A stretch of DNA of 64,000 nt, taken from contig CAJTUC010000017.1 of the NCBI GenBank assembly GCA_910579395.1, positions 19,072 to 83,071 of the forward strand, written 5' to 3'. The DNA is from an uncultured Lachnospiraceae bacterium. Lineage in GTDB: Bacteria; Bacillota; Clostridia; Lachnospirales; Lachnospiraceae. Below are positions 49,702-57,529 of the stretch, piece by piece. The position numbers and the translations under genes were made by a program. Under the pieces are notes generated by a model, which worked only from the letters and a program-made list of their open reading frames with translations, was not told where the DNA came from and made no database searches. Positions within the stretch are counted from its first letter, which is position 1. Each line of letters starts with the position of its first letter.

Positions 49702-50989
49702 CGCAGCGGCGCAGAAAAAAGAGCGCCAGAATGTTAGGAATGGCCATGAAGCCGTTGATCAGGTCGGTGCATTCCCAGACGAGGTTCATCGGGATGATGG
49801 CGCCGAGGTAGATCATCAGAATATAAAGCAGTTTATAATACGGGATACCTTTGTTTCCGACAAGGTATTCCGTTGCCTTTTCTCCAAAATAGGACCAGCC
49901 GATCAGGGTCGTAACGGCGAAGGCGATCAGAGAGGACGTCAGGAAAGCGTCTCCCACATAGGGCAGATGGGAAAATGCCGCAGAGGTCAGTCCGGTGGCG
50001 GGAATACCCTGTACAGAAGCGGGGTCATACAGCATATTGGCGACGATAACGATTCCCGTAACGAGGCACATGACGACAGTATCCCAGAAAACGGCAGTCA
50101 TGGAAACATAGGCTTGATGTCTCGGGTCATTGACGCCGGAAGCAGCGGCGGCAATGGCGGAAGTGCCGATGCCGGCCTCGTTGGTAAAAAGCCCTCTGGC
50201 AATGCCGTAGCGAAGAGACATCTGTATGGCGGAGCCGGCAAAGCCGCCCGCGATGGAAGAAAAGGAAAAAGCATCCTTTACGATCAAAAGGCAAGCTGCT
50301 GGAAGCTGTTTATGATAAAGGCAGAGCAGCAGAAAGCAGCCGAATAAATAGATAAAACCGATTGCCGGCACGATACGCTCACAGAGATTTCCAATGGCCT
50401 TGACACCGCCTAAAATGACGGTACCTGTCACGACGGCGAGCAGGATTCCGATGAAATGCGGTGACAGATGAAAGGACTGGGTGGCTGCCTGTGTGGCGGA
50501 ATTGGCCTGTGTTGCACAGCCTGCGCCAAAAGCGGCGATTAAGGTGCAAAATGCATAAAAGGAACCAAGAGTTTTGTTATGTAAGCCATTTCGGAGAACG
50601 TACATCGGACCTCCGACATAGGTGCCGTCTTTTCTGCGGCTGCGGAATAAAACGCTCAGATAGCATTCGGCATATGCGGTCGCCATACCGAGAATGCCTG
50701 TGACCCAGCACCAGAAGACTGCACCGGCGCCGCCGAGCGCGACAGCGGTCGAAACGCCGATGATATTGCCGGTACCGAGAGTGGCGGCAAGCGTGGTGGC
50801 GAGCGCGGAGAAAGGGGACAGATTATTGTCTCCGGTATCTTCCATGCCGAGAGAAAGCCTGATGGCATAGAAAATCCTGCGCTGCGGCATATGCAGCTTA
50901 CAGGTAAAATAAAGGTGTGTGCCCATGAGCACGATAAGAAGGGGAAGTCCCCAGATAAAGTCGTTTGCTTCCTTTATGATCTGCAGCAT
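49691..50989 (-). CDS. Sodium:alanine symporter (AGCS family)
   Basis: This 432-residue membrane transporter of the alanine/glycine:cation symporter family couples Na+ or H+ to uptake of alanine or glycine. Family signatures include FSALATTLAATLGTGNIIGV, AVFWCWVTGILGMATAYAEC, GGPMYVLRNGL and RGLFTNEAGIGTSAIAAAAS. Around ten helices are present and the length matches AlsT/DagA. The start at complement 50989 (MLQIIKEANDFIW) follows AAAAAGGATG; 15 extra codons upstream lack a ribosome site. A GC-rich stem (CTCCGGC/GCCGGAG, 51012-51031) lies in its leader. Confidence 0.93.
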   Translation of the reverse strand: MLQIIKEANDFIWGLPLLIVLMGTHLYFTCKLHMPQRRIFYAIRLSLGMEDTGDNNLSPFSALATTLAATLGTGNIIGVSTAVALGGAGAVFWCWVTGILGMATAYAECYLSVLFRSRRKDGTYVGGPMYVLRNGLHNKTLGSFYAFCTLIAAFGAGCATQANSATQAATQSFHLSPHFIGILLAVVTGTVILGGVKAIGNLCERIVPAIGFIYLFGCFLLLCLYHKQLPAACLLIVKDAFSFSSIAGGFAGSAIQMSLRYGIARGLFTNEAGIGTSAIAAAASGVNDPRHQAYVSMTAVFWDTVVMCLVTGIVIVANMLYDPASVQGIPATGLTSAAFSHLPYVGDAFLTSSLIAFAVTTLIGWSYFGEKATEYLVGNKGIPYYKLLYILMIYLGAIIPMNLVWECTDLINGFMAIPNILALFFLRRCVKP

Positions 50990-51108
50990 GATACATCCTT
51001 TTTGGCAGTTCCTCCGGCCGGATTGCCGGAGCACCGGTTCGTTAGTTCATTTATATGGAAAAGATTCCGAAAAAAGAACCGGGAAAAGCTTCCGAAAAAT
51101 AGATAATA

Positions 51109-51117
51109 TGGTATACT
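51109..51117 (+). promoter_or_regulatory. Extended -10 promoter upstream of the trk region
   Basis: TGGTATACT lies 25 bases before ATG 51142. With a start site near 51124 it would leave a short leader and exclude ATG 51124 as the start of the next gene. Confidence 0.5.
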
Positions 51118-51141
51118 ATTTTAATGAAAGTGAGTGAAAAA

Positions 51142-51528
51142 ATGGATACGAAGCTGAATGAAACGGCCAGAGAATGGGCTGAGGCGCTGTGTTTCTATGC
51201 GGGAGAGGATAAAAACTTCCTCGAACAGTTCTGGAGCGCTTTACAGGAATCGGAGCAGGTTTACCGGGAATTTGTCTACTATTTGGAGAACCGGAATTTT
51301 TTGTGCGAATACCGGATTTCAGGGTATACGGTCGTCGATATCATGGTCTGGCAGATGGACCATTTCAAGGCAGAAATGGACAGAGGACATGACGATATGA
51401 AGCAAAACGGCGATAAAATGCTTTTAATGGCATTCGACACGATGCTCAAAATGGAAAAAGAACCGGAGAGATATGTATTTCTGATGCAGTCGGAGACCGG
51501 TACGGATTATCCCGGAAAATTTGCGTAA
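51142..51528 (+). CDS. Hypothetical 128-residue protein upstream of trkA
   Basis: This soluble, mainly helical protein reads MDTKLNETAREWAEALCFYA, SEQVYREFVYYLENRNFLCE, GYTVVDIMVWQMDHFKAEMD and KMLLMAFDTMLKMEKEPERY. I recall similar small proteins in Lachnospiraceae but no function. ATG 51142 is favoured because the extended -10 lies too close to ATG 51124; both lack a strong SD. It ends 30 bases before trkA and may be co-transcribed with the potassium-uptake genes. Confidence 0.75.
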   Translation: MDTKLNETAREWAEALCFYAGEDKNFLEQFWSALQESEQVYREFVYYLENRNFLCEYRISGYTVVDIMVWQMDHFKAEMDRGHDDMKQNGDKMLLMAFDTMLKMEKEPERYVFLMQSETGTDYPGKFA

Positions 51529-51558
51529 GTTATAGATAAATGGAAAGGGTACAAAGCA

Positions 51559-52913
51559 ATGCAGATCATTATCGTTGGTTGTGGAAATGTAGGAGCGACA
51601 TTAGCGGAGCAGTTGAGCTCGGAAGGACATAATATTTCGGTTATCGATATGGATAACCAGAGATTACAGAATCTGGTGAACAGCTATGATGTCATGGGTG
51701 TTATCGGAAACGGCGTTAGTTTTGAGGTACAGAAAGAGGCGGGAGTGGAACATGCGCATTTGCTGATTGCTGTGACAGGTTCCGACGAGGTAAATCTGTT
51801 ATGCTGTCTGATCGCCAAAAAGACGGGCGGCTGTCATACGATCGCAAGAGTCAGGAATCCTCTTTATAATATGGAGATCAATTATATCAAAGAGGAATTG
51901 GGATTGTCCATGGTCATCAACCCGGAGCTTGCGGCCGCAGCGGAAATGTCGAGACTATTAAAGCTTCCGTCGGCGATTACGGTTGATACTTTCACAAAAG
52001 GAAGAGTGGAGGTCGTAAAATATCGTGTAGGGGAGAATTCTGTTCTGTGCGACCAGTCTTTACAGCAGATTAAGAGCAGATTGAAATCGGATATTCTGAT
52101 TTGTACGGTGGAACGCGGAGAAGATGTCTATATTCCGGGCGGTAATTTTATTATCCGGGCCAGGGACGAAATATCCATTATCGGAACCCCGCAGAAAAAC
52201 CTCGCTTTCTTTAAAAAACTTGGAGCAGCCGTTACCCGTGCCAAAAATGTGATGATCATAGGCGGCGGAAAAACGTCTTATTATCTGGCAAAACAGCTGA
52301 TGGATATGGGAATCCAGATTAAGATCATCGAGCTGAATAAATCGCGGTGTGAGGAATTGAGTGAGCTGCTTCCGAAAGCGACCATTATACAGGGAGACGG
52401 TACGGACAGAGACCTGCTGATGCAGGAAGGACTGATGCAGACAGAGGCTTTTGTTGCCATGACAAGTGTTGATGAAGAGAATATTATGCTGTCTCTGTTT
52501 GCCAAAAGCGTATCAAAGGCGAAACTGATCACACATGTACATCGGATTTCTTATGACGAGATCATTGACAGTCTGGATATCGGAAGCGTAATTTATCCGA
52601 AAATCTGACGGCGGAAAATATAATTAAATATGTCCGGGCGATGGACAATTCTCTCGGCAGCAATATTGAAACATTGTACCGGCTGAATGATAATCGGGTA
52701 GAGGCATTGGAATTTTGTGTAAAAGAGGATTCTCCGGTCATAGGAATCCCGCTTCAGAACATGAAAATCAAGCCGGATATTCTGCTCTGTTCGATTAATC
52801 ACAAAGGTTCGGTCAGCATTCCGGGCGGCCAGAGCGTGATCAGGTCAGGGGATATGGTCATCGTTGTGACGACGAACACGCGATTGAACGATATCAAGGA
52901 TATTTTGAAATAA
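51559..52913 (+). CDS. trkA: Trk potassium uptake regulatory subunit TrkA, frameshifted
   Basis: This peripheral NAD(H)-binding subunit gates the TrkH K+ channel. There are two RCK halves: GCGNVGATLAEQLSSEGHNI (residues 6-25) and, at about 233, MIIGGGKTSYYLAKQLMDMG, each a Rossmann dinucleotide fold followed by a TrkA-C domain. The frame from ATG 51559 stops at TGA 52606-52608 right after GSVIYPK. The expected continuation NLTAENIIKYVRAMDNSLGS lies in another frame and runs to TAA 52913. Adding one A to the four-A run at 52600-52603 restores a full 451-residue TrkA. As written, the second TrkA-C domain is lost. A sequence error, a real pseudogene, or slippage-dependent expression would each explain it. 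AAAGGGTAC precedes the start. Confidence 0.88.
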
Positions 52914-52929
52914 AAGGGAGCGCTTGGCC

Positions 52930-54372
52930 ATGAATTTTTCGATTATCAGATATATTTTATTCCGTGTATTGGAGTTTGCTGCGCTTTTTCTGTCACTTCC
53001 CTGTCTGATCGCCATTATTTATCAGGAAAAAGCAGGATATTCTTTTGCAGTCGTGATGGCCGGCTGCCTGCTCGTGGCGGAAATCGGCAGAAGATGGAAG
53101 CCTAAGAGCAATGTCTTTTATGCGAGAGAGGGCTTTATTACCGTTTCACTGACCTGGATTGTACTTAGTATCGTTGGTGCGCTGCCGTTTTATTTCAGTC
53201 GGGAAATTCCGAACTTTGCAGACGCGCTTTTCGAAACGATTTCCGGACTGACGACGACCGGCGGCAGCATTTTGCCGGATGTGGAGTGTCTGTCCAGGAG
53301 CGTACAGTTTTGGCGGCTTTTTACGCACTGGATCGGCGGTATGGGCGTTCTGGTGCTGATTCTTGCCGTGCTGCCGCTTTCCGGCGGTTATAACATGCAC
53401 CTGATGCGCGCGGAGAGTCCGGGACCGTCGGTAGGCAAGCTGGTGCCGCGTGTGCAGGCGACAGCGAAGATTCTATATGGCATTTATATCGGCATTACCC
53501 TATTGCAGATTGTCTGTCTGAAGATAGCCGGCATGAGCCTGTATGATTCGACTGTTCTGACTTTCTCGACGCTTGGAACGGGGGGATTCGGTGTTCTGAA
53601 TACGAGTATCGGAAGCTATAAGATGTCGATACAGATTATTTTTACGATTTTTATGATACTGGGCGGCATGAATTTCAATGTCTATTATCTGCTTTTGGTC
53701 GCCAAAAAGCCGAAAGAAGCGATAAAACATGAGGAAGCGCGGTACTATCTGCTTTTGTTCTTCGGGGCGGCTGCCCTGATCGCATGGAATATCAGAGGCT
53801 ATTACGGAAACATTGGAGAGGCCTTTCATCATGCGCTCTTTCAGGTCGCTTCTCTTGGGAGTACCACGGGCTTTTCTACGGCGAATTTCGATACATGGCC
53901 GGAGTTTTCCAAGGCAGTCCTGTTCGTTATTATGGCAATCGGCGCCTGTGCGGGCAGTACGGGCGGCGGGTTTAAGGTATCCCGTATTCTGCTCCTTGTA
54001 CAGGATATGAGGAGAGAACTGCTCCGGGTTGTGCACCCGCAGATCGTGAAAAAGCCGCATTTGGAAGGACGGGTAGTGGAGGATGAGACGGTGGAATCGA
54101 TTCATTCTTATCTGATCATCTATCTGGTGGTCTTTCTGGTGTCTTTTCTGCTCTTGTCGCTAGATAAATATGATATGACGACCAATTTGTCGGCGGTACT
54201 TGCGAATCTGAATAATGTAGGTCCAGGTTTTCACAGTGTGGGGCCTACCTGTAATTATGGCGGCTATACGGTATTTTCCAAATTTGTGCTGATGTTCGAT
54301 ATGCTGACCGGCCGTCTGGAATTATTGCCGATGTTGTTGTTGTTCTCGCCAAGGGTGTGGAAAAAATACTAG
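52930..54372 (+). CDS. trkH: Trk potassium uptake channel TrkH
   Basis: This 480-residue K+ channel subunit is built from four pseudo-symmetric pore units. The selectivity loops are visible in order: ISGLTTTGGSIL (about 107), STLGTGGFGVLN (about 216), SLGSTTGFSTANF (about 311) and NNVGPGFHSVGPT (about 427), each with the key Gly. It works with TrkA, whose gene ends 16 bases upstream. ATG 52930 is ten bases from AAGGGAG; TTG 52924 in frame would add two residues. A structured repeat begins at its stop codon. If trkA is truly broken, K+ uptake control would be altered. Confidence 0.95.
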   Translation: MNFSIIRYILFRVLEFAALFLSLPCLIAIIYQEKAGYSFAVVMAGCLLVAEIGRRWKPKSNVFYAREGFITVSLTWIVLSIVGALPFYFSREIPNFADALFETISGLTTTGGSILPDVECLSRSVQFWRLFTHWIGGMGVLVLILAVLPLSGGYNMHLMRAESPGPSVGKLVPRVQATAKILYGIYIGITLLQIVCLKIAGMSLYDSTVLTFSTLGTGGFGVLNTSIGSYKMSIQIIFTIFMILGGMNFNVYYLLLVAKKPKEAIKHEEARYYLLLFFGAAALIAWNIRGYYGNIGEAFHHALFQVASLGSTTGFSTANFDTWPEFSKAVLFVIMAIGACAGSTGGGFKVSRILLLVQDMRRELLRVVHPQIVKKPHLEGRVVEDETVESIHSYLIIYLVVFLVSFLLLSLDKYDMTTNLSAVLANLNNVGPGFHSVGPTCNYGGYTVFSKFVLMFDMLTGRLELLPMLLLFSPRVWKKY

Positions 54373-54638
54373 GGCGAGAAGAAGTTCTAAGGCTCATACC
54401 AAAGGGTATTTCGCCAAGAACTTCTACGGTTTGCGATGCGAACCTTTCTCGCCCGAAAGAACGCCCAAAAGGGGCGTTCTTCCCAAGAATGAACTTCTAC
54501 GGTTCGCGATGCGAACCTTTCTCGCCCGAAAGAACGCCCAAAAGGGGCGTTCTTCCCAAGAATGAAGTTCTACGATTTGCGATGCGAGCCTTTTTCGCTG
54601 GGAAGAATACCGGGAAAGGGGCGTTCTTCCTGTAGAAA
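54372..54638 (+). repeat. Structured repeat, family 2, copy D with 73-bp tandem units
   Basis: The outer stem GGGCGAGAA/TTCTCGCCC (54372-54454) encloses AAGTTCT/AGAACTT and the hairpin GGTTTGC-GAT-GCGAACC. It is followed by the hairpin GAACGCCC-AAAA-GGGGCGTTC. From 54418 a 73-bp unit starting GAACTTCTACGG is present three times (54418-54490, 54491-54563, and a diverged third from 54564). The block fills almost the whole gap after trkH and begins at its TAG. Open frames across it are low-complexity artefacts. Confidence 0.9.
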
Positions 54639-54671
54639 TGGAGAGTTAGGAGAGAATGTGGAGGATTACGA

Positions 54672-55691
54672 ATGATAAAGGAAAATATCAGAATCAGGAA
54701 GGCAATTGTACATATTATGGATCCGACGATCGGGATGCCGGTGCTGTCTGACACGGAGTTGGAATACGGTTCGGAATTTGCTGATTTTATGAAGGAGCAT
54801 ATTGCGAAGATCAGTTCCGGCGACGATACGAAGGAAAGCCGATTCTATCAGGAAGAGTCGGAAGTATATCATATCCTGGAGCAGTATGCGGACGATTCCT
54901 TTGTAGATATCAGCCAGGATATCGCGGCGCTTTTATATGAGATCATGAAAAGCAATATTGATATCCCGGCCGCCGATTTGATCGTTGTGCGCTTTCAATA
55001 TGAGGATGAGGAATATCTTGCCCTGTTAAAGATGAATTATAAACCTTTTTACACCCATCGGACGATGACGCTCGAGGAGGGGAACAGCAATGAGATTATC
55101 CGTCATAAGTCGATACTGCCTTCGGAGAGCCAGCGGCTGACGGAAGCGGCCATTATCCGGCTGGATGACCTCGCGGTCTGGGCCATTGAGAAGAAATATG
55201 AGGTGAACGGGGAGAAAACGAATTATTTTTCTTTCCTTTTCCTGAAATGCAGCAGCCATCTTTCCCATAAGTCAAAACTCTCCATTGTCAGCAGGGCGGT
55301 CGAGAGCGTGCAAAAGGAAGCATATGATGAGTCGGAGCGATTTGTAAAACAGATGGAGGCTAAGAGTATCATACAGGAGGAAATCGCGGAGAACGGCGGT
55401 TTTACCGTGGAGGAGATTGCAGAGAAGATTTTCGTGGAAAAGCCGGAATTAAAAGTTGCTTTTCAGGATAAAATGGAAAAGTACGACATGGTAAAAGAGG
55501 AAATTCAGCCACAGAGCGAAAATACGGTCAGAAAATATCAGAGTCAGCATTTATACACGGACACAGGAATTGAGATTAAGATTCCGATGGAACAGTATAA
55601 GAATCCGAAGAGTGTGGAATTCATTACCAATCCGAATGGAACGGTATCGGTACTGATCAAGAACATAGAGCATTTGGAAGCAAAGCTGTAA
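54672..55691 (+). CDS. Nucleoid-associated protein, NdpA/YejK (37-kDa) type
   Basis: This 339-residue protein resembles the NA37 nucleoid-associated family. Matching segments are IRIRKAIVHIMDPTIGMPVL near the start, SQDIAALLYEIMKSNIDIPA, PSESQRLTEAAIIRLDDLAV in the middle, and KKYEVNGEKTNYFSFLFLKC. The C-terminal third is helical and charged (EEIAENGGFTVEEIAEKIFV). Family members bind DNA or associate with the nucleoid; the precise role in Clostridia is unknown. ATG 54672 lies 11 bases after a GTGGAGGAT site. The next gene begins 21 bases after the stop, so they likely form an operon. Confidence 0.82.
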   Translation: MIKENIRIRKAIVHIMDPTIGMPVLSDTELEYGSEFADFMKEHIAKISSGDDTKESRFYQEESEVYHILEQYADDSFVDISQDIAALLYEIMKSNIDIPAADLIVVRFQYEDEEYLALLKMNYKPFYTHRTMTLEEGNSNEIIRHKSILPSESQRLTEAAIIRLDDLAVWAIEKKYEVNGEKTNYFSFLFLKCSSHLSHKSKLSIVSRAVESVQKEAYDESERFVKQMEAKSIIQEEIAENGGFTVEEIAEKIFVEKPELKVAFQDKMEKYDMVKEEIQPQSENTVRKYQSQHLYTDTGIEIKIPMEQYKNPKSVEFITNPNGTVSVLIKNIEHLEAKL

Positions 55692-55712
55692 AAAGCATAA
55701 GGAGAGGTATCT

Positions 55713-56858
55713 ATGGGTACGATAATCAATTATATCGAGGAGTATGGTGATTATACTTTTTCGGAAAAACCGTTTGGCGAGGTGGACAGTCTGATTCTGT
55801 GTCAGTTCGCTTATCTGAAGTTCGACGGTCTGGTGCCGGGAGTGGATGACGATGCGCCGCCGGTATCCATTCGTCAGGTGTTTGAGAACAGGGATTATGA
55901 TAATCTGTATGGGGATGAGCGGTATCGGGAAAAAAATACCGAACTGTTTCTTGCGATGGTACACAGTCGTCGGTTCGGAAGTTTAAAAATAAACTATTAT
56001 GTAAATCAGATAGAATTGGAAAAAGAGACACAATTTTCTGCAGTTACGTTCCAACCGGATGAAGAGCTTTACTATATTGCTTACCGCGGTACGGACGAGA
56101 CGATCGTGGGATGGAAGGAAGATTTGAATCTGGCCTTTTCCGAGCCGGTGCCGGGCCAGCTCATGAGTGTCGAATACCTGGAAAAGAGCGCCGGGAAGAT
56201 TGGAAAGCCTTTTTATATGGGGGGACATTCCAAAGGCGGTAATTTCGCGGTATATGCGGCAATGAACTGCAGGCAGGATATTCAGGATAATATTGTCATT
56301 ATTTTTAATCACGACGGTCCTGGATTTCGCCCGGAAGTCAGGGAGAAAGGACAATTCGACAAAATAGAGAACAGGATTCGTCAGACGGTGCCCCATTCGT
56401 CAATGGTAGGCATGCTGCTTTCTTCCGAAAGGAATTACCGGGTCGTGGAAAGCAGGAATTTTGGTCTGGCACAGCACGACCCTTATTCCTGGTTGATTGA
56501 GAAAGACAATTTTCAGATTGTAAAGCAGATTTATTCCGGCAGAATGTTTGTGGATACGACGATTAATGACTGGATATTGTCTTTGAATCAGGAGCAGATG
56601 CGCATCTTTGTGGATACGCTGTATGATGTCGTAAAAGCTTCAGAGGCGGATAATCTGATTGATTTTACCGCCAACTGGAAACGGAGCATTCAGGGAATTA
56701 TGTCAGCAATTAAAAATGTTGACGCCGATACGACCAAAACCATGAATGATATTATGAAGGCATTGTTCGAGATGCTTTCCCAGCATACGAAAGAGGAGCT
56801 TCAGGGAAAGAAGAAACATGGCCGGCATCGCCATCCGGTGCATAACTCCAGAAAATAG
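55713..56858 (+). CDS. DUF2974 (Mbeg1-like) alpha/beta hydrolase
   Basis: This 381-residue cytoplasmic protein of the DUF2974 family is a lipase-like alpha/beta hydrolase. The nucleophile elbow is GGHSKGGNFAVYAAM (Ser near residue 173), preceded by YYIAYRGTDETIVGWKEDLN, the lipase-3-like strand and loop. NHDGPGFRPEV supplies a likely Asp and LAQHDPYSW a likely His. The substrate is unknown; a (phospho)lipid or thioester is possible. The C-terminus is basic (GKKKHGRHRHPVHNSRK). AGGAGAGG precedes ATG 55713. The last 58 bases overlap the convergent amidotransferase gene. Confidence 0.87.
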   Translation: MGTIINYIEEYGDYTFSEKPFGEVDSLILCQFAYLKFDGLVPGVDDDAPPVSIRQVFENRDYDNLYGDERYREKNTELFLAMVHSRRFGSLKINYYVNQIELEKETQFSAVTFQPDEELYYIAYRGTDETIVGWKEDLNLAFSEPVPGQLMSVEYLEKSAGKIGKPFYMGGHSKGGNFAVYAAMNCRQDIQDNIVIIFNHDGPGFRPEVREKGQFDKIENRIRQTVPHSSMVGMLLSSERNYRVVESRNFGLAQHDPYSWLIEKDNFQIVKQIYSGRMFVDTTINDWILSLNQEQMRIFVDTLYDVVKASEADNLIDFTANWKRSIQGIMSAIKNVDADTTKTMNDIMKALFEMLSQHTKEELQGKKKHGRHRHPVHNSRK

Positions 56859-57472
56859 GAGAGCAGTTCCATGCCGCCTTTATCGGGAATCCGCTCAGGA
56901 TGCCACTGGACTGCGAGGACAGGGTGTACGGCGTGTGCGAGGGCTTCAATCGTGCCGTCGGAAGCCTGACAAATGGGGAGAAGCCCTTTTCCGAGGGTAT
57001 CGACAGCCTGATGATGGGCGGAGTTGACGAAAGCGCTGCTTCCGTACAGCTGATAAAAGAAATCTGTGCGGCTGCATCCGATGTGATATACATAGTGGAA
57101 CTGGTCTTTTCCATTCCACTGATGGGAAGTCGCATTTTTAATATGCTGACAAATCGAACCGCCAAAATGAACGTTGATGACCTGCATGCCCTTACAGATA
57201 CCGAGTACGGGTTTGTGCCGCTTGATGAAAAAATCAAGGGCCTGAAGCTGAATGATATCCAGTTCTGTATCAATCTGCCGGGAACCATGATTGTGCTGTC
57301 CGAAAAAGGCCGGGGTAATGTCTCCGCCGCCGGGAAGCAGCAATCCGTTGCAGTCTGCACATTGTTCGGGGTCTAAAGAGGTAAAGGGGGAAGCACCGAT
57401 GAGCCGCAGCGCCTTTTCATAATTGACGGTATCCTGTGAGCGGCCGATGATGGCAATCGAAGGAGAAAACAT
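56801..57472 (-). CDS. Gamma-glutamyl-gamma-aminobutyrate hydrolase-like protein (PuuD type)
   Basis: This 223-residue class I glutamine-amidotransferase-like hydrolase has the nucleophile Cys in LGICKGMQVINVHFGGSI (about residue 92) and the His-Glu dyad in VQWHPERIPD. The ground-state residues HHQAV and GLLLPGGGDITPAFFG match the PuuD/peptidase C26 group, which cleaves gamma-glutamyl amides in polyamine breakdown. The usual RDxxE segment is weak. It starts at complement 57472 behind GAGG. It may be the last gene of a minus-strand pair; its 3' end overlaps the DUF2974 gene. Confidence 0.87.
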   Translation of the reverse strand: MFSPSIAIIGRSQDTVNYEKALRLIGASPFTSLDPEQCADCNGLLLPGGGDITPAFFGQHNHGSRQIDTELDIIQLQALDFFIKRHKPVLGICKGMQVINVHFGGSICQHIKNATSHQWNGKDQFHYVYHIGCSRTDFFYQLYGSSAFVNSAHHQAVDTLGKGLLPICQASDGTIEALAHAVHPVLAVQWHPERIPDKGGMELLSYFLELCTGWRCRPCFFFP

Positions 57473-57529
57473 GGCAGGACCTCGCATAGATGGTTATATG
57501 CCTATTTTATGCCGTCGCGGTGCAAAGGG

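Noticed and set aside
49685..50347. Plus-strand open frame opposite the alanine symporter
   Set aside because: The minus-strand symporter has clear family motifs through this stretch; the plus frame is Gly/Asn/Gln-rich shadow sequence.
54357..54754. Open frames across the trkH downstream region (both strands)
   Set aside because: They are produced by the 73-bp tandem structured repeat and have no ribosome site or domain.
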